Position numbers and translations under genes: made by a program. A DNA stretch of 64,000 nucleotides from positions 35,840 to 99,839 of the forward strand of contig JAQERH010000005.1 of assembly GCA_027698105.1 (NCBI GenBank), in the 5' to 3' direction. The DNA is from Lachnospiraceae bacterium AM93-12TA. GTDB lineage: Bacteria; Bacillota; Clostridia; Lachnospirales; Lachnospiraceae. This document shows positions 24,556-33,038 of this stretch, one piece after another (position 1 is the stretch's first letter; every line of letters starts with the position of its first letter). A model generated the notes under the pieces. The model ran no database searches, had not been told where the DNA came from, and was given only the letters and a program-made list of their open reading frames with translations.

Positions 24556-25101
24556 ATGCAGTGTATTGGAAGACTCAGAACCTGCTTCCGGGAACCTGGA
24601 GGAAAACAGGTTATAGTGATTGAAACCGATGATCCGGTGCTCGCACAGGCGGACGCAGTCCGCGGGAAGCGCCTCGCGGTCACATTAAAACCTTACCGTC
24701 CTCCCAGAAGCCTAAACGCAAACGCATATGCCTGGGGCCTGATATCCAGGTTAGCAGCTAAAATGTCTACCAAGGAGCAGGTATGGACAAAGAATGAGAT
24801 GTACCAGGAAATGCTGTCCCGTTACGGCGAGGCAGAGTTGGATGAGAGCGGGAACCCGAAGCACTTCCTGGCCAAGGTAGAGATAGATCCTGCAAAGTTC
24901 GGCGCCGCCTGCCGGCCGATAGGAGTCATGTGGCAGGATGGAGAGCGCTATGTGGCCTATGAATCAATCAAAGGAAGCAGTCAGTATGACAGTGCAGAGA
25001 TGTCCCGGTTTCTGGACGGCATTATTTCGGAATGCCGGGAGCAGGGAATCGATACGATATCAGCGGAGGAACTGGAGAGACTTAAGAGGAGCTGGCGATG
25101 A
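24556..25101 (+). CDS. NinB-like recombination protein
   Basis: A 181-residue protein in which the stretch RPPRSLNANAYAWGLISRLA resembles the core of NinB/Orf proteins (single-stranded DNA-binding recombination mediators of lambdoid phages). The position just before the replication genes fits. The similarity is by motif only, so the assignment is tentative. It overlaps the next gene by ATGA. Confidence 0.6.
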   Translation: MQCIGRLRTCFREPGGKQVIVIETDDPVLAQADAVRGKRLAVTLKPYRPPRSLNANAYAWGLISRLAAKMSTKEQVWTKNEMYQEMLSRYGEAELDESGNPKHFLAKVEIDPAKFGAACRPIGVMWQDGERYVAYESIKGSSQYDSAEMSRFLDGIISECREQGIDTISAEELERLKRSWR

Positions 25102-25382
25102 TAAAAAAGAGCGTATTAGTAGACGATATGGAACACTGCGTGGTAACCGGCAGTTCCAGGGTCGAGATCCACCATGTATTCAACGGGCCCTGCCGGAAGC
25201 TGTCGGAGAAATATCATTTTGTGATTCCTCTCCGGCCGGACTGGCACAATATGCAGCCGTACAGCATCCACATGGATCAGAAATTTGATGAGTCCTGGAA
25301 GCAGTACGCACAGGCCTACTATGAAGAGCATATTGGAACCAGGGAAGACTTCCGAAGGGAGTTTGGAAAATCGTATTTATAA
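25098..25382 (+). CDS. HNH-like small phage protein
   Basis: A 94-residue protein with His and Cys residues in HCVVTGSS, EIHHVFNG and WHNMQPYSIH, which resembles a compact HNH/zinc-finger nuclease fold. It follows the NinB-like gene with translational coupling, an order seen in lambdoid-type blocks (NinB-NinG). Activity is not proven. Confidence 0.55.
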   Translation: MIKKSVLVDDMEHCVVTGSSRVEIHHVFNGPCRKLSEKYHFVIPLRPDWHNMQPYSIHMDQKFDESWKQYAQAYYEEHIGTREDFRREFGKSYL

Positions 25383-25464
25383 CCAGTGGTCAGATTTCGG
25401 TAATATATCACAAATATTCAGGATGTCATTGGTGATTCGCCGGATACCGGCAGAAAGGAAAACG

Positions 25465-25914
25465 ATGGGAAGAAACGCAGAATTTGACACCCTGGCAGGG
25501 GGGGAGCTGAATGCTCAATTCCGCCAGGCTATCCGCCTGGTAGGCAGAAATATCATGGATCCCAATATGGATCCGGCAGCCTCCCGCGGAATTACAGTGA
25601 CGTTAAGTTTTAAGCCCCGCGGGGATGGAACAGTGGGCCTGGGATTTAAAGTGGTTCCAAAGTTGGCAGGTCCGGCCAAGGTGGAGACGACGCTGCTGAT
25701 TGGCCAGGACATCCGCACCGGCCAGGTGTCGATGCAGGAGCCGGGAGAAATCAGCCGGCCGGTAGTCGTGGAGGCAGAAGAAGTAAGAGATTACGATCCG
25801 GATACCGGAGAAATTTATGAACAGCCCCCGATTGATTTAAGGGCGAAGAGATGGAAAGGAGAAGCGGATGGAAGAATCAAGAGATGTGATGGAGTATCTG
25901 GAGAGTCTGGTTAA
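25465..25914 (+). CDS. Conserved phage protein preceding DUF2303
   Basis: A 149-residue protein with a predicted beta-rich middle (GITVTLSFKPRGDGTVGLGF) and an acidic C-terminus. The start at 25465 has AAAGGAAAA upstream and gives a compact domain; earlier in-frame codons are read-through of the preceding region. It overlaps the DUF2303 gene by 47 bases, so the two are probably expressed together. Function unknown. Confidence 0.6.
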   Translation: MGRNAEFDTLAGGELNAQFRQAIRLVGRNIMDPNMDPAASRGITVTLSFKPRGDGTVGLGFKVVPKLAGPAKVETTLLIGQDIRTGQVSMQEPGEISRPVVVEAEEVRDYDPDTGEIYEQPPIDLRAKRWKGEADGRIKRCDGVSGESG

Positions 25915-26620
25915 AAGAGCGGAGACTCCCAGAGTGATGGAAATTTGCGGAAAGACCTATGTGGACAAGCGCATGGAGCGCTACGATGTTGCTCCCAAGG
26001 CCCGCGCAGTAGCAGCCCACACCCTGACAGCATTGTTAGACTACATTGAAAACTGTGCGGAGGAGTTTCCGCTTGGCAGCCGGATGATTGTACATATCGT
26101 AGACCCGATGACTGTCCGTCTGATGTCTCAGCTGGACAAGGAGCGGACCAGAGAGACGCTCTTTGAGTCGGAGGCAGAGGTATCCTGCTTCCGGTTTAAC
26201 CAGTGGTATGACCAGGAAAGTTTTATGATTGCCCTGCAGTCCAATTTTGTCAAAAACGAGGACCTGGAGCTGGTAATGAAGCTGTCCGGAAACATTGTCA
26301 GTAGGAATGAGCAGGCCTATGCAGATGACGGGATTTCCCAGTCGGCCACCATGAATGTAGGCGTGGCGAGTAAGGCGCCGGTTCTTGTACCAAACCCGGT
26401 AACACTGATTCCGTTTCGGACGTTCCAGGAGGTGGAGCAGCCAGAGAGTCAGTTCGTGTTCCGCATCGGCGAGCAGAACGGAGCTCCTGCCTTTAAATTG
26501 GTGGAAGCAGAGGGAGGCCTCTGGAGATTAAAAGCAATCAATCAGTTAAAAGAGTACATCTCAAACGTGCTGAAAGACCTCCCAGAAGAAATATCTGGTG
26601 ATGTGGTAGTGATTGGATAA
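25868..26620 (+). CDS. DUF2303 phage protein
   Basis: A 250-residue protein of the DUF2303 family, with YVDKRMERYDVAPKARAVAA near the N-terminus and FRFNQWYDQESFMIALQSNF in the middle. DUF2303 members occur in the recombination/replication region of many temperate phages and are of unknown function; a DNA-protection or recombination role is often suggested by position. GGAG precedes the ATG. Confidence 0.8.
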   Translation: MEESRDVMEYLESLVKRAETPRVMEICGKTYVDKRMERYDVAPKARAVAAHTLTALLDYIENCAEEFPLGSRMIVHIVDPMTVRLMSQLDKERTRETLFESEAEVSCFRFNQWYDQESFMIALQSNFVKNEDLELVMKLSGNIVSRNEQAYADDGISQSATMNVGVASKAPVLVPNPVTLIPFRTFQEVEQPESQFVFRIGEQNGAPAFKLVEAEGGLWRLKAINQLKEYISNVLKDLPEEISGDVVVIG

Positions 26621-26834
26621 CAGGTCGGATGAGGCCGGTGTCAGTTTCCCTGTCAGAGCCGCCATCTACCCATTTTCTGTCGCCGTTTTCGGATTGCGGC
26701 AGCGAATGAATCCGTTCCTTCCGTCTGCGAGACGTAAGCCTTTCGTTCGGCGGGAACACTGATTTGTAGATGGGACAGGCCTGATAGGGAGAAGCTGGCA
26801 GCAGCCGGCCGTCCAGGCAGGAAAAGAGGGACAT
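26621..26834 (+). other. Noncoding interval before the replication initiator gene
   Basis: A 214-base gap in an otherwise tightly packed operon. No plausible reading frame is seen. CCATCTAC (near 26660) can pair with GTAGATGG (near 26767), enclosing a GC-rich, potentially structured stretch. This would be a place for an origin-proximal element or a leader, but no iterons were found. Confidence 0.4.
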
Positions 26835-27722
26835 ATGGCAAAAGAGGGAATAGAGTATTTCCCCCTTAATTGCCGGCTCGATGAAAAATTTGAACTGATA
26901 GAAGCAGAATTTGGATTAAAAGGATTTGCAGTAATCGTCAAGCTGCTCCAGCGGATTTATGGAGAGCATGGTTATTACTGTGAATGGAATGAGGATATCG
27001 CCCTTCTGTTTGCGAGACAGGTTCTTTCCTGCAGCGGGGCGAACAATTTAATAGCCAGCATTGTGGCGGCTTCTGTCAGGCGGGGTATCTTTGACCAGAC
27101 ACTTTTTGATAAATATGGGATTTTGACTTCCAGGGGAATCCAGAAGCGGTACCTGGAAATTACCTATAAACGCAAAAAAGTGGAGATGGAAAAAGCGTAC
27201 CTTTTATTAAGTGATGCCGAAATTAAGGGAAATGTCACCATTTTGGACAAAAATGATGACAGAAACGATAAAAATGACGACAGAAACGGACAAAGGAAAG
27301 TAAAGGAAAGTAAAGGAAATAATAGAAGAGTCGCCGGTCCCGTTCCGGCCCGGACGACGGACCTGACTCCGTTTGATTTAAATTGTACAAAGAAGCTTAT
27401 CCAGGCAGTTAAAAACCAGCTGCCGGGAGCTAAGGTTCCGGAGACAGAAACAGAGATAGAAAAGTGGGCCTGCCACGTGGAGAGGATGAGACGGCTGGAT
27501 AAACGGACCGAAGCAGACATCACAGAAGCGTTGCAGTACGCCATTACGGATCCGTTTTGGAAAACCAACATCCGATCCACAGCAAAACTCAGAGAGAAAT
27601 TTGAGACATTGATTTTACAGGCGCGGCAGAGACCGGGCTGGCAGGGAGGAGGTACAAAGGATGCAAATGAATCTAAAGCCTGGGGATCACACCGTGATTA
27701 CTACAGCATGTACCGAGCTTGA
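26835..27722 (+). CDS. DnaD-like replication initiator (DUF4373 type)
   Basis: A 295-residue protein whose N-terminus (YFPLNCRLDEKFELIEAEFG) is the DUF4373/Lin1244-like winged-helix domain. It is followed by a polar linker with DRNDKNDDRN repeats and a C-terminal helical domain (LTPFDLNCTKKLIQAVKNQL). Proteins of this layout start phage DNA replication by melting the origin and recruiting the helicase loader, which is the next gene and overlaps by 62 bases. The origin is often inside such a gene; the A-rich repeat GTAAAGGAAA near 27300 is a modest candidate. Confidence 0.8.
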   Translation: MAKEGIEYFPLNCRLDEKFELIEAEFGLKGFAVIVKLLQRIYGEHGYYCEWNEDIALLFARQVLSCSGANNLIASIVAASVRRGIFDQTLFDKYGILTSRGIQKRYLEITYKRKKVEMEKAYLLLSDAEIKGNVTILDKNDDRNDKNDDRNGQRKVKESKGNNRRVAGPVPARTTDLTPFDLNCTKKLIQAVKNQLPGAKVPETETEIEKWACHVERMRRLDKRTEADITEALQYAITDPFWKTNIRSTAKLREKFETLILQARQRPGWQGGGTKDANESKAWGSHRDYYSMYRA

Positions 27723-28470
27723 TGCGGTGGTAGTAAGCGTAAACCGATATGAGTATGGCAAGACCGCCGGCTGGGAAGTCGTCTATGATATCCCCGGTTA
27801 CGGCATTACGCAGCCCTACTGGTATGACGACCACACCAGTTTCGCGGAAGTGAGACGTACCCGATCCGGAATTCCGGTGGAGTACGTGTATAAGCGGGGG
27901 AATGATTTTAAATGGGACTATTACGGTGACGAGACCGAGATGATAAAAAAGATTGCCCATTCGTTTGTGGCCAGATATGAGGAGTTTCGCCGGTCTGGAC
28001 GTGGACTCTATATCTGCTCCCAAACGAAGGGAAGCGGAAAAACACTCCTGGCCTGCTGTCTGGCCAACGAGGTGATAGAGCGCTATAACGCGGTTGTAAA
28101 ATTTATCCAGGTCCTGGATTATATCGACCTGGTAAAGAAAAAAGGCGAGGGAGTCTCTGAGGCGGCGGAGGAGCAGAAACGAAGCCTTAAAGAGTGCAGC
28201 CTTTTGATACTGGATGACATGGGGGTTCAGACGGAGCGCCAGGAGTGGATTAATAACGCTCTCTTTTCTCTCATCGATGAGCGATACCGGAATATACTGC
28301 CTACTATCTACACCTCCAACCTGCCAATGGAGCGGGCTTCCGGAGACGACCGGATCCAGTCCCGCATCTACGGGACCAGCATTCCGATTTTACTTCCGGA
28401 GGTCTCCATCCGGGACCGCCTGGCAGACCAGTATCGAGATGATTTTTTACGAGAAGTGTTAAGTAAATAG
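27661..28470 (+). CDS. DnaC-like helicase loader ATPase
   Basis: A 269-residue AAA+ protein with Walker A in SQTKGSGKTLLA (around residue 120), Walker B in LLILDDMG, and a sensor segment ending in TIYTSNLPME and RIQSRIYG (arginine finger). It loads the host replicative helicase onto the melted origin together with the DnaD-like protein. GGAGGAGG precedes the ATG. The first 100 residues are not part of the AAA+ fold and are likely the initiator-binding part. Confidence 0.85.
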   Translation: MQMNLKPGDHTVITTACTELDAVVVSVNRYEYGKTAGWEVVYDIPGYGITQPYWYDDHTSFAEVRRTRSGIPVEYVYKRGNDFKWDYYGDETEMIKKIAHSFVARYEEFRRSGRGLYICSQTKGSGKTLLACCLANEVIERYNAVVKFIQVLDYIDLVKKKGEGVSEAAEEQKRSLKECSLLILDDMGVQTERQEWINNALFSLIDERYRNILPTIYTSNLPMERASGDDRIQSRIYGTSIPILLPEVSIRDRLADQYRDDFLREVLSK

Positions 28471-28479
28471 GAGGAATGC

Positions 28480-28569
28480 ATGGAAAAGACCTGTGAAAAC
28501 TGGAAAGAGGATTTATTAGGATTGGAGAATCGAGATGACAAAACAGGAGATACAGAAGAGGTCAGCTGA
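28480..28569 (+). CDS. Possible 29-residue microprotein
   Basis: A short acidic frame with GAGG nine bases upstream of its ATG, overlapping the next gene by 35 bases. It may only serve translational coupling; no similarity known. Confidence 0.35.
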   Translation: MEKTCENWKEDLLGLENRDDKTGDTEEVS

Positions 28570-29023
28570 AAAACAGGAGAAAATCCTGGACTGTCTTAGG
28601 CAGGAAGGAAGGCCTATGACTGTCAAAGAAGTGACGAAAGTCCTTGGCCTGCCTTACAAAGAAGTCCGGCTGCAATTTGAAAACCTGCGTATCAAAAATG
28701 CCATTGAATGCGTCAGCAAGGCTGGAAATGAATATCTATACACCATCCGAACCGAGGAAACGGAAAGCTATAAGAAACGGCTGAAACAGGCAGCCTGCAG
28801 GGCCGCCATCACCGATAGGGAAATAGAAACACTCCGGAGGAAAATAAAGCCGGGAGCTGTCTATCATTACCGGGACGAAGAGGGAATCAGAAGACGGACG
28901 AAGGTAATGGACGCCAGATACCCGCATATCTGCCTGTTTGATAATGGACAGGCCTATACCTGGGCGGACGTAGTGCGGTGCAGCCGTCCAGGAATTCAGA
29001 CGCTGGGAGAATGGGAGAAATAA
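28535..29023 (+). CDS. Winged-helix phage protein (162 aa)
   Basis: The N-terminal 70 residues (KILDCLRQEGRPMTVKEVTK then LGLPYKEVRLQFENL) read as a winged helix-turn-helix; the C-terminal part is an SH3-like or beta-rich segment (GAVYHYRDEEGIRRRTKVMD). Likely DNA-binding, role unknown. It lies in the middle operon after the helicase loader. Confidence 0.65.
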   Translation: MTKQEIQKRSAEKQEKILDCLRQEGRPMTVKEVTKVLGLPYKEVRLQFENLRIKNAIECVSKAGNEYLYTIRTEETESYKKRLKQAACRAAITDREIETLRRKIKPGAVYHYRDEEGIRRRTKVMDARYPHICLFDNGQAYTWADVVRCSRPGIQTLGEWEK

Positions 29024-29024
29024 C

Positions 29025-29219
29025 ATGAAACACATTTATGGGAGATACTACGTGGAAAAGGAGACAGCCGGCCGGTTCCAGATTCTTCGGGAAATACCAG
29101 GAGGCTATGCGTCCATTGGCTGCTATTTTTCCTCGGCGCTGGCGGCGGAGGAGATTGCAGACAGAGAACACGGCGAACGATGGGTAAGAGAACGAATCGA
29201 GGAGGCCATACATGGATGA
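29025..29219 (+). CDS. Hypothetical phage protein (64 aa)
   Basis: GGAG precedes the ATG. The product has a beta-rich start (HIYGRYYVEKETAGRFQI) and a charged helix at the C-terminus. It overlaps the next gene by 8 bases. No family recognised. Confidence 0.6.
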   Translation: MKHIYGRYYVEKETAGRFQILREIPGGYASIGCYFSSALAAEEIADREHGERWVRERIEEAIHG

Positions 29220-30450
29220 GATACAAAGCGGCCTGACCTTTAAGCAGGCCAAAGAGCTGACGGATCGGGCCATCCAGGATGTGAAGAATGGAATCGTGGC
29301 GGCAGGCTACGCCCTACAGGTCATCCGGAGAGACCGACTCTGGGAAACGGAAGGATATGAGAGTTTCGATGATTTCATGGAGCGCTGCTATCAAAAAGAT
29401 AAAAGCTGGGCCTCTAACTGCATCCGGGTGTACGAGCAGTTTGGAGAGCTTGCCGGGCCGGAGCAGGCGCCAAGGCTACAGGAACGGTATCAGGAGTATT
29501 CGGCCAATGGCCTGATAGAGATGCTGTCCATGCCAGAAGAGCTGAGAGGACAGGTTACAGCCGATATGCCAATTCGGGAGATCCGGGAGCTGAAACGGGA
29601 AGCCAAAAAAGTTGTGACATCGCAACCGGAAGAAGAGCAGCTGCCCGGCCAGATGGATATCACAGATTTTCTGGATGAGCCGGAGGAAGAGCAGGAACCG
29701 GAGGAAATTACCTTTCTTCCGGAGGTTAAATCATCCGGACGTTTTGTTCTCTCCACGGAAGACCTGGCAGAGGGAGACCTGGATGAAGAACAGGCTGCCG
29801 GCAGGCAGCAGGAAACCGGTTGCCCTCCTGGAATTTCTTCCTGCATCCGGCAAAACTGGGGAACCAGAGAAAACGATCAGGAAGAAGGAAGAAAGGAATG
29901 TGCTGCCCAGGAAACAAAGGAACCAGACGAAGAGCCTGAAATACTTTGCAAACCAACCGCTAAAACACTCCTGGGAGAATATAAAGGCGAATGGGAAGCT
30001 TTACAGGCAGCCTTTCAGGACACGCCAGAAGAGGAACAGCCTCCAGTTGTGGAAAATACCCGCATTATTTTGCAAGCGCTGCAGCTTCTGGCGGAGCAGG
30101 AAGAAGCAGAACCAGAGGAGCAACCAGAGCTGCCACCGATGAAGAATAATGACCAGAGGAAGGAATGGCTGAGAAATTACCAGTCTTGGGGACTGTGGTA
30201 TGAAGATGATCACATCGGAGTCCGGTATTACAGGTACGAGTTTGATAACGGAGCCCAGCTGATTGCCGAGGAATATCCGGCAGCAGGAAAACGGGATTTT
30301 ATAGTATCTTACCTGCATCTGGTGGGCGGGCCGGAACCTCCGACACATTCCAGTTATGGCTGCCCGAAGTGGAGCAGGCACGAAAGATATAACAAGTATC
30401 CAGACAATGAAACAGAGCTGGTGGAGTTTTTAAAGGCGGTACAGAGATAG
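29212..30450 (+). CDS. Large acidic phage protein (412 aa)
   Basis: Residues 1-130 form a helical domain (LTFKQAKELTDRAIQDVKNG; FDDFMERCYQKDKSWASNCI) resembling DUF3102/ParB-partner-like phage proteins. The middle (about 140-300) is a Glu/Pro/Gln-rich low-complexity linker. The C-terminal 100 residues are a compact domain with WYEDDHIGVRYYRYEFDNGA and a Trp/Tyr-rich end. The layout suggests a scaffold or DNA-associated regulator, but no function can be given. Confidence 0.65.
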   Translation: MDEIQSGLTFKQAKELTDRAIQDVKNGIVAAGYALQVIRRDRLWETEGYESFDDFMERCYQKDKSWASNCIRVYEQFGELAGPEQAPRLQERYQEYSANGLIEMLSMPEELRGQVTADMPIREIRELKREAKKVVTSQPEEEQLPGQMDITDFLDEPEEEQEPEEITFLPEVKSSGRFVLSTEDLAEGDLDEEQAAGRQQETGCPPGISSCIRQNWGTRENDQEEGRKECAAQETKEPDEEPEILCKPTAKTLLGEYKGEWEALQAAFQDTPEEEQPPVVENTRIILQALQLLAEQEEAEPEEQPELPPMKNNDQRKEWLRNYQSWGLWYEDDHIGVRYYRYEFDNGAQLIAEEYPAAGKRDFIVSYLHLVGGPEPPTHSSYGCPKWSRHERYNKYPDNETELVEFLKAVQR

Positions 30451-30459
30451 GAGGCGCCT

Positions 30460-30690
30460 ATGAAAAAGCTGTGTATTCAGATATGTGAAAAGGCCCTACT
30501 GACTATAGAGATAACAGAGGAGATGGAACGGGACTTTTATGACTGCTGGGATAAGGCAGAACATACAGAAGCATCTAAAGATTGTGACTCCTGCAGCTGG
30601 AATGGACAGAATGTGACGGAAGGAACCTCTGCCTGTGAGATTGTGGACGGGAGATGCTGCAGGGAAGGGAGGATTATATGGAACGATTGA
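30460..30690 (+). CDS. Cys-containing phage protein (76 aa)
   Basis: AGGAGG precedes the ATG. Seven Cys residues, several spaced as CDSCS and GRCCRE, suggest metal binding. It overlaps the next gene by 13 bases. Unknown function. Confidence 0.6.
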   Translation: MKKLCIQICEKALLTIEITEEMERDFYDCWDKAEHTEASKDCDSCSWNGQNVTEGTSACEIVDGRCCREGRIIWND

Positions 30691-30887
30691 CACATAAAAG
30701 AAGTAACGGAATAAAAGAAGGATACTGGAGTCCAAACAGAAAAGAGGAGCTGGTTGAAAGACTGGCAGCCTATGAAAATACAGGTTTAACCCCTGAGAAA
30801 ATAAATCAGCTGAAGGAAAAACAGAAGAAACAAGGGTGGATGCCGCTTCTAGAGCCGTACAAGCCCAAGGATGGTGAGCAGATATGA
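30678..30887 (+). CDS. Small phage protein (69 aa)
   Basis: GGGAGG precedes the ATG. The pattern ERLAAYENTGLTPEKINQLK is characteristic of a widespread small Firmicute phage family in which the AYENTGLTPE core is strongly conserved; its function is unknown. Confidence 0.7.
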   Translation: MERLTHKRSNGIKEGYWSPNRKEELVERLAAYENTGLTPEKINQLKEKQKKQGWMPLLEPYKPKDGEQI

Positions 30888-31396
30888 CAGAGAATGAAGC
30901 AATTAAAGCATTAAAACCAGAAGGGCAGGTAGAAATTCAAGGAAGGCCAAGAAAGGTTGCAGATTTTCTTGTTGGACTGGATATGGCAATCGAAGCATTG
31001 GAAGAAATACAACAGTATCGAGAAATGGACAGAAAACTCCGCAGATGTTTCGGAGATTGCGACGGACTTCTTAAGGCGGCCGTTGACGGAATTTGTTACC
31101 GAATAAGTGTAGATGATCCGATAAAGGTTCGTTTACTGACCAATGAGGATGCAGATATGTGGGACTCTTATAGGAAGATAGGAACCGTGGAAGAGTGCCG
31201 GAGGGCCAGGGAGAAGCAGAAGGAGAAGAAATGTGTTATAGATCATCGTTCAGACCATATGCATTATAGATGCCCCTCATGCGGACAAATACAATTATCT
31301 ACATATGCGCATGGATTTTCTAGGCTTGGAAGAATAACAAAGTATTGTGAAAATTGCGGTCAGGCTCTAACTGAGAAAGAAGGGAAGATAGATTGA
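30884..31396 (+). CDS. Zinc-ribbon phage protein (170 aa)
   Basis: Coupled to the preceding gene by ATGA. Residues 1-45 carry a small-phage-protein motif (FLVGLDMAIEALEEIQQY); the C-terminus has a zinc ribbon (CPSCGQIQL and CENCGQAL). It probably binds nucleic acid or protein; specific role unknown. Confidence 0.65.
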   Translation: MTENEAIKALKPEGQVEIQGRPRKVADFLVGLDMAIEALEEIQQYREMDRKLRRCFGDCDGLLKAAVDGICYRISVDDPIKVRLLTNEDADMWDSYRKIGTVEECRRAREKQKEKKCVIDHRSDHMHYRCPSCGQIQLSTYAHGFSRLGRITKYCENCGQALTEKEGKID

Positions 31397-31680
31397 AACA
31401 TGATTTATATCATAACGGTAGCGGGGTGCAAGCCCCCGTTGTCTGCAAAGCTAGCCATGAGGCAGACCGGCAGCTGGAAAACGTGGAAAATGCTGTTCGG
31501 AGAATGAAAATAATAGCCGGATGGCATGATTGCGAGGTAGTAAACCGGATTGTATTGAGAGATAAAAAAAACTGGAAGAGTATGGCAGTAGAGAAACGGG
31601 GTGAAGTGAATGACAGAGTTGCCGTCGAAGCAGTTAGAAAGTTTTATAAAGTTTGCAGAAGACTGCCAGGAAAACTATAG
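31393..31680 (+). CDS. Hypothetical phage protein (95 aa), TTG start
   Basis: The frame opens with a TTG that overlaps the previous stop codon (TTGA) and has a purine-rich region upstream. The product is basic and helical. It overlaps the following gene by 71 bases in another frame, so one of the two may be shorter than shown. Confidence 0.45.
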   Translation: MKHDLYHNGSGVQAPVVCKASHEADRQLENVENAVRRMKIIAGWHDCEVVNRIVLRDKKNWKSMAVEKRGEVNDRVAVEAVRKFYKVCRRLPGKL

Positions 31681-32005
31681 TATCTTTTATTCCTGTGTGG
31701 GGGATGAGGATAAAAGGCTTCAGGATTTATTACATGCATTAGAGTTTACAGATAATAAGTATGATATGCACAATGAGGCTTTAAAGCTGTGGATGAGCCG
31801 GAGGGAGAGAAGGGTGAAAAAGGATGCTGCCTTGCTGAACCGGGAAATAGCAGAATATTTCCAGGAGGGGAACGGAAAAAAGTTCCTCAATGAGCTCCGC
31901 CAGCTGCTGGGCCGGCAGAGGAAAGCGGAGCAGTATCTGGAAGGGCATAGAGAGTATCGAAAGCGGATGCCGGAAAGTGATAGAAGGGAAAATAGTGAAA
32001 TATAG
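31610..32005 (+). CDS. Hypothetical phage protein (131 aa)
   Basis: GGGGTGAAGTGA precedes the ATG. A fully helical, charged protein (KLWMSRRERRVKKDAALLNR) without a recognised motif. It lies before the late regulator. Confidence 0.55.
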   Translation: MTELPSKQLESFIKFAEDCQENYSIFYSCVGDEDKRLQDLLHALEFTDNKYDMHNEALKLWMSRRERRVKKDAALLNREIAEYFQEGNGKKFLNELRQLLGRQRKAEQYLEGHREYRKRMPESDRRENSEI

Positions 32006-32075
32006 GCCAGACAAGGATTCGTATTTTACCAGATGAAAGAATGGCGGCACGGCAGCAGGATAGGAGGAGATACCG

Positions 32076-32483
32076 ATGCAGATCACAAGAAAACTTTTAA
32101 AGGATTATAGAAAGATAAAGCAGGAGATTCCTCTTTTGGAAATGGAACTGAAGGAAATGAGAGAAACAGATTCCGGAATAGGAAACAGCACAATCTTTGA
32201 TTACCGAACGGGGCAGGCAAGGCCCCAAAGCGTAATAGGATTTGACTGGGAACGCTATGAAAGAAGAACAGCCAGATTGGAGAAGAAAAAGCAAAAGGTC
32301 AAAGCAGTAGAGGAATGGATTGATAACATTGAGGACGGGCAGACACGCTGTGTGTTTAGGATGTTCTACATAGATGGAATGAGTTGGATTAAGATAGCTT
32401 CTAAAATAGGGTATAATGGTAATCCGGATTATCCACGAATAATGATACGTGACAAATATCTTTCTATGTGTGGAATTAAATAA
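32076..32483 (+). CDS. Late-gene transcriptional regulator (ArpU/RinA/sigma-like)
   Basis: A 135-residue protein with a helical N-terminus, a coiled coil in the middle and a C-terminal region-4-like HTH (RCVFRMFYIDGMSWIKIASK). Proteins of this type sit between the early operon and the terminase of many Firmicute phages and switch on late transcription. Directly after its stop codon lie two 14-bp direct repeats and a -10 box, which are good candidates for its target. GGAGGAG precedes the ATG. Confidence 0.75.
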   Translation: MQITRKLLKDYRKIKQEIPLLEMELKEMRETDSGIGNSTIFDYRTGQARPQSVIGFDWERYERRTARLEKKKQKVKAVEEWIDNIEDGQTRCVFRMFYIDGMSWIKIASKIGYNGNPDYPRIMIRDKYLSMCGIK

Positions 32484-32516
32484 AATTCGTTTTATTCGTA
32501 AAATTCGTTTTATAAT
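32482..32516 (+). promoter_or_regulatory. Candidate activator-dependent late promoter
   Basis: AAAATTCGTTTTAT occurs exactly twice, at 32482-32495 and 32500-32513 (18-base period). The second copy runs into TATAAT (32511-32516). No TTGACA-like -35 exists at the proper distance (CGTTTT instead), so an activator bound to the repeats would be needed, most simply the product of the gene just upstream. Confidence 0.65.
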
Positions 32517-32522
32517 AGAATG

Positions 32523-33000
32523 GAAGCCAAAGGCATTCAGGCCGGCGGCTTTGCATCTTGTTAAAAGTATTGAGAATAAGTGCTGTACCCCGGCAGTCTA
32601 CTTCAGGGTGGCTAATATGTTACTGCCTTAACAAAATGACTATGACAGTCGGAAACCCTCACGCAATCGGCATGAACGGCACCATGTGGATTGCATCCTC
32701 TGTTAGGTGTCACAGCCCGATGGACAGAACGGTTGATACCAGACCTGTTGGTTGCTGAGTGGGTCAAAGGTATCCGCACAGAGGTTTGCTAGGTTTTAGG
32801 ACCCCACGCACAGGGATTAAAACCAGAACTTACTGGGGACGACTCGGTAGTAAGCCGTATGAGGTCGCTGGAGTGACCATGCATGTTTCGCAGTACATCA
32901 TGTAGGGCTGGGTTCGAGTCCTGGCCTTGATATTGGACAGATACACACAATACCTCCTGAGGCGCCTGTCATGAGATGGGCGCTTTCCTTTTTTGAGATT
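32523..33000 (+). ncRNA. Candidate large structured noncoding RNA (about 480 nt)
   Basis: No credible reading frame exists here, although it lies between tightly packed genes, and the GC is higher than in its AT-rich flanks. Several perfect or near-perfect stems are seen: GGCAGT/ACTGCC (32592-32597 with 32622-32627), GCAATC/GATTGC (32663-32668 with 32689-32694, with an inner CATG/CATG), CTTACT/AGTAAG (32829-32834 with 32849-32854), GGTCGC/GTGACC closing a TGGA loop (32863-32878), and a long-range GTGGGTC with a GACCCCAC-like partner. A T-arm-like GGGTTCGAGTCC is near 32910. It starts at the late promoter and ends at a GCGCC/GGCGC hairpin followed by TTTCCTTTTTT (about 32962-32995). Position and size recall phage giant RNAs (GOLLD, ROOL), but class membership cannot be decided here. 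Confidence 0.65.
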
Positions 33001-33038
33001 TCATGATAAAATTAAATAAAAAGGAGAAAAATTGAAAA

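Noticed and set aside
32855..32880. Group II intron domain V-like AGCCGTATG in the structured RNA region
   Set aside because: The complementary lower strand (CGTACGGTT) is missing and no intron ends or reverse transcriptase are present.
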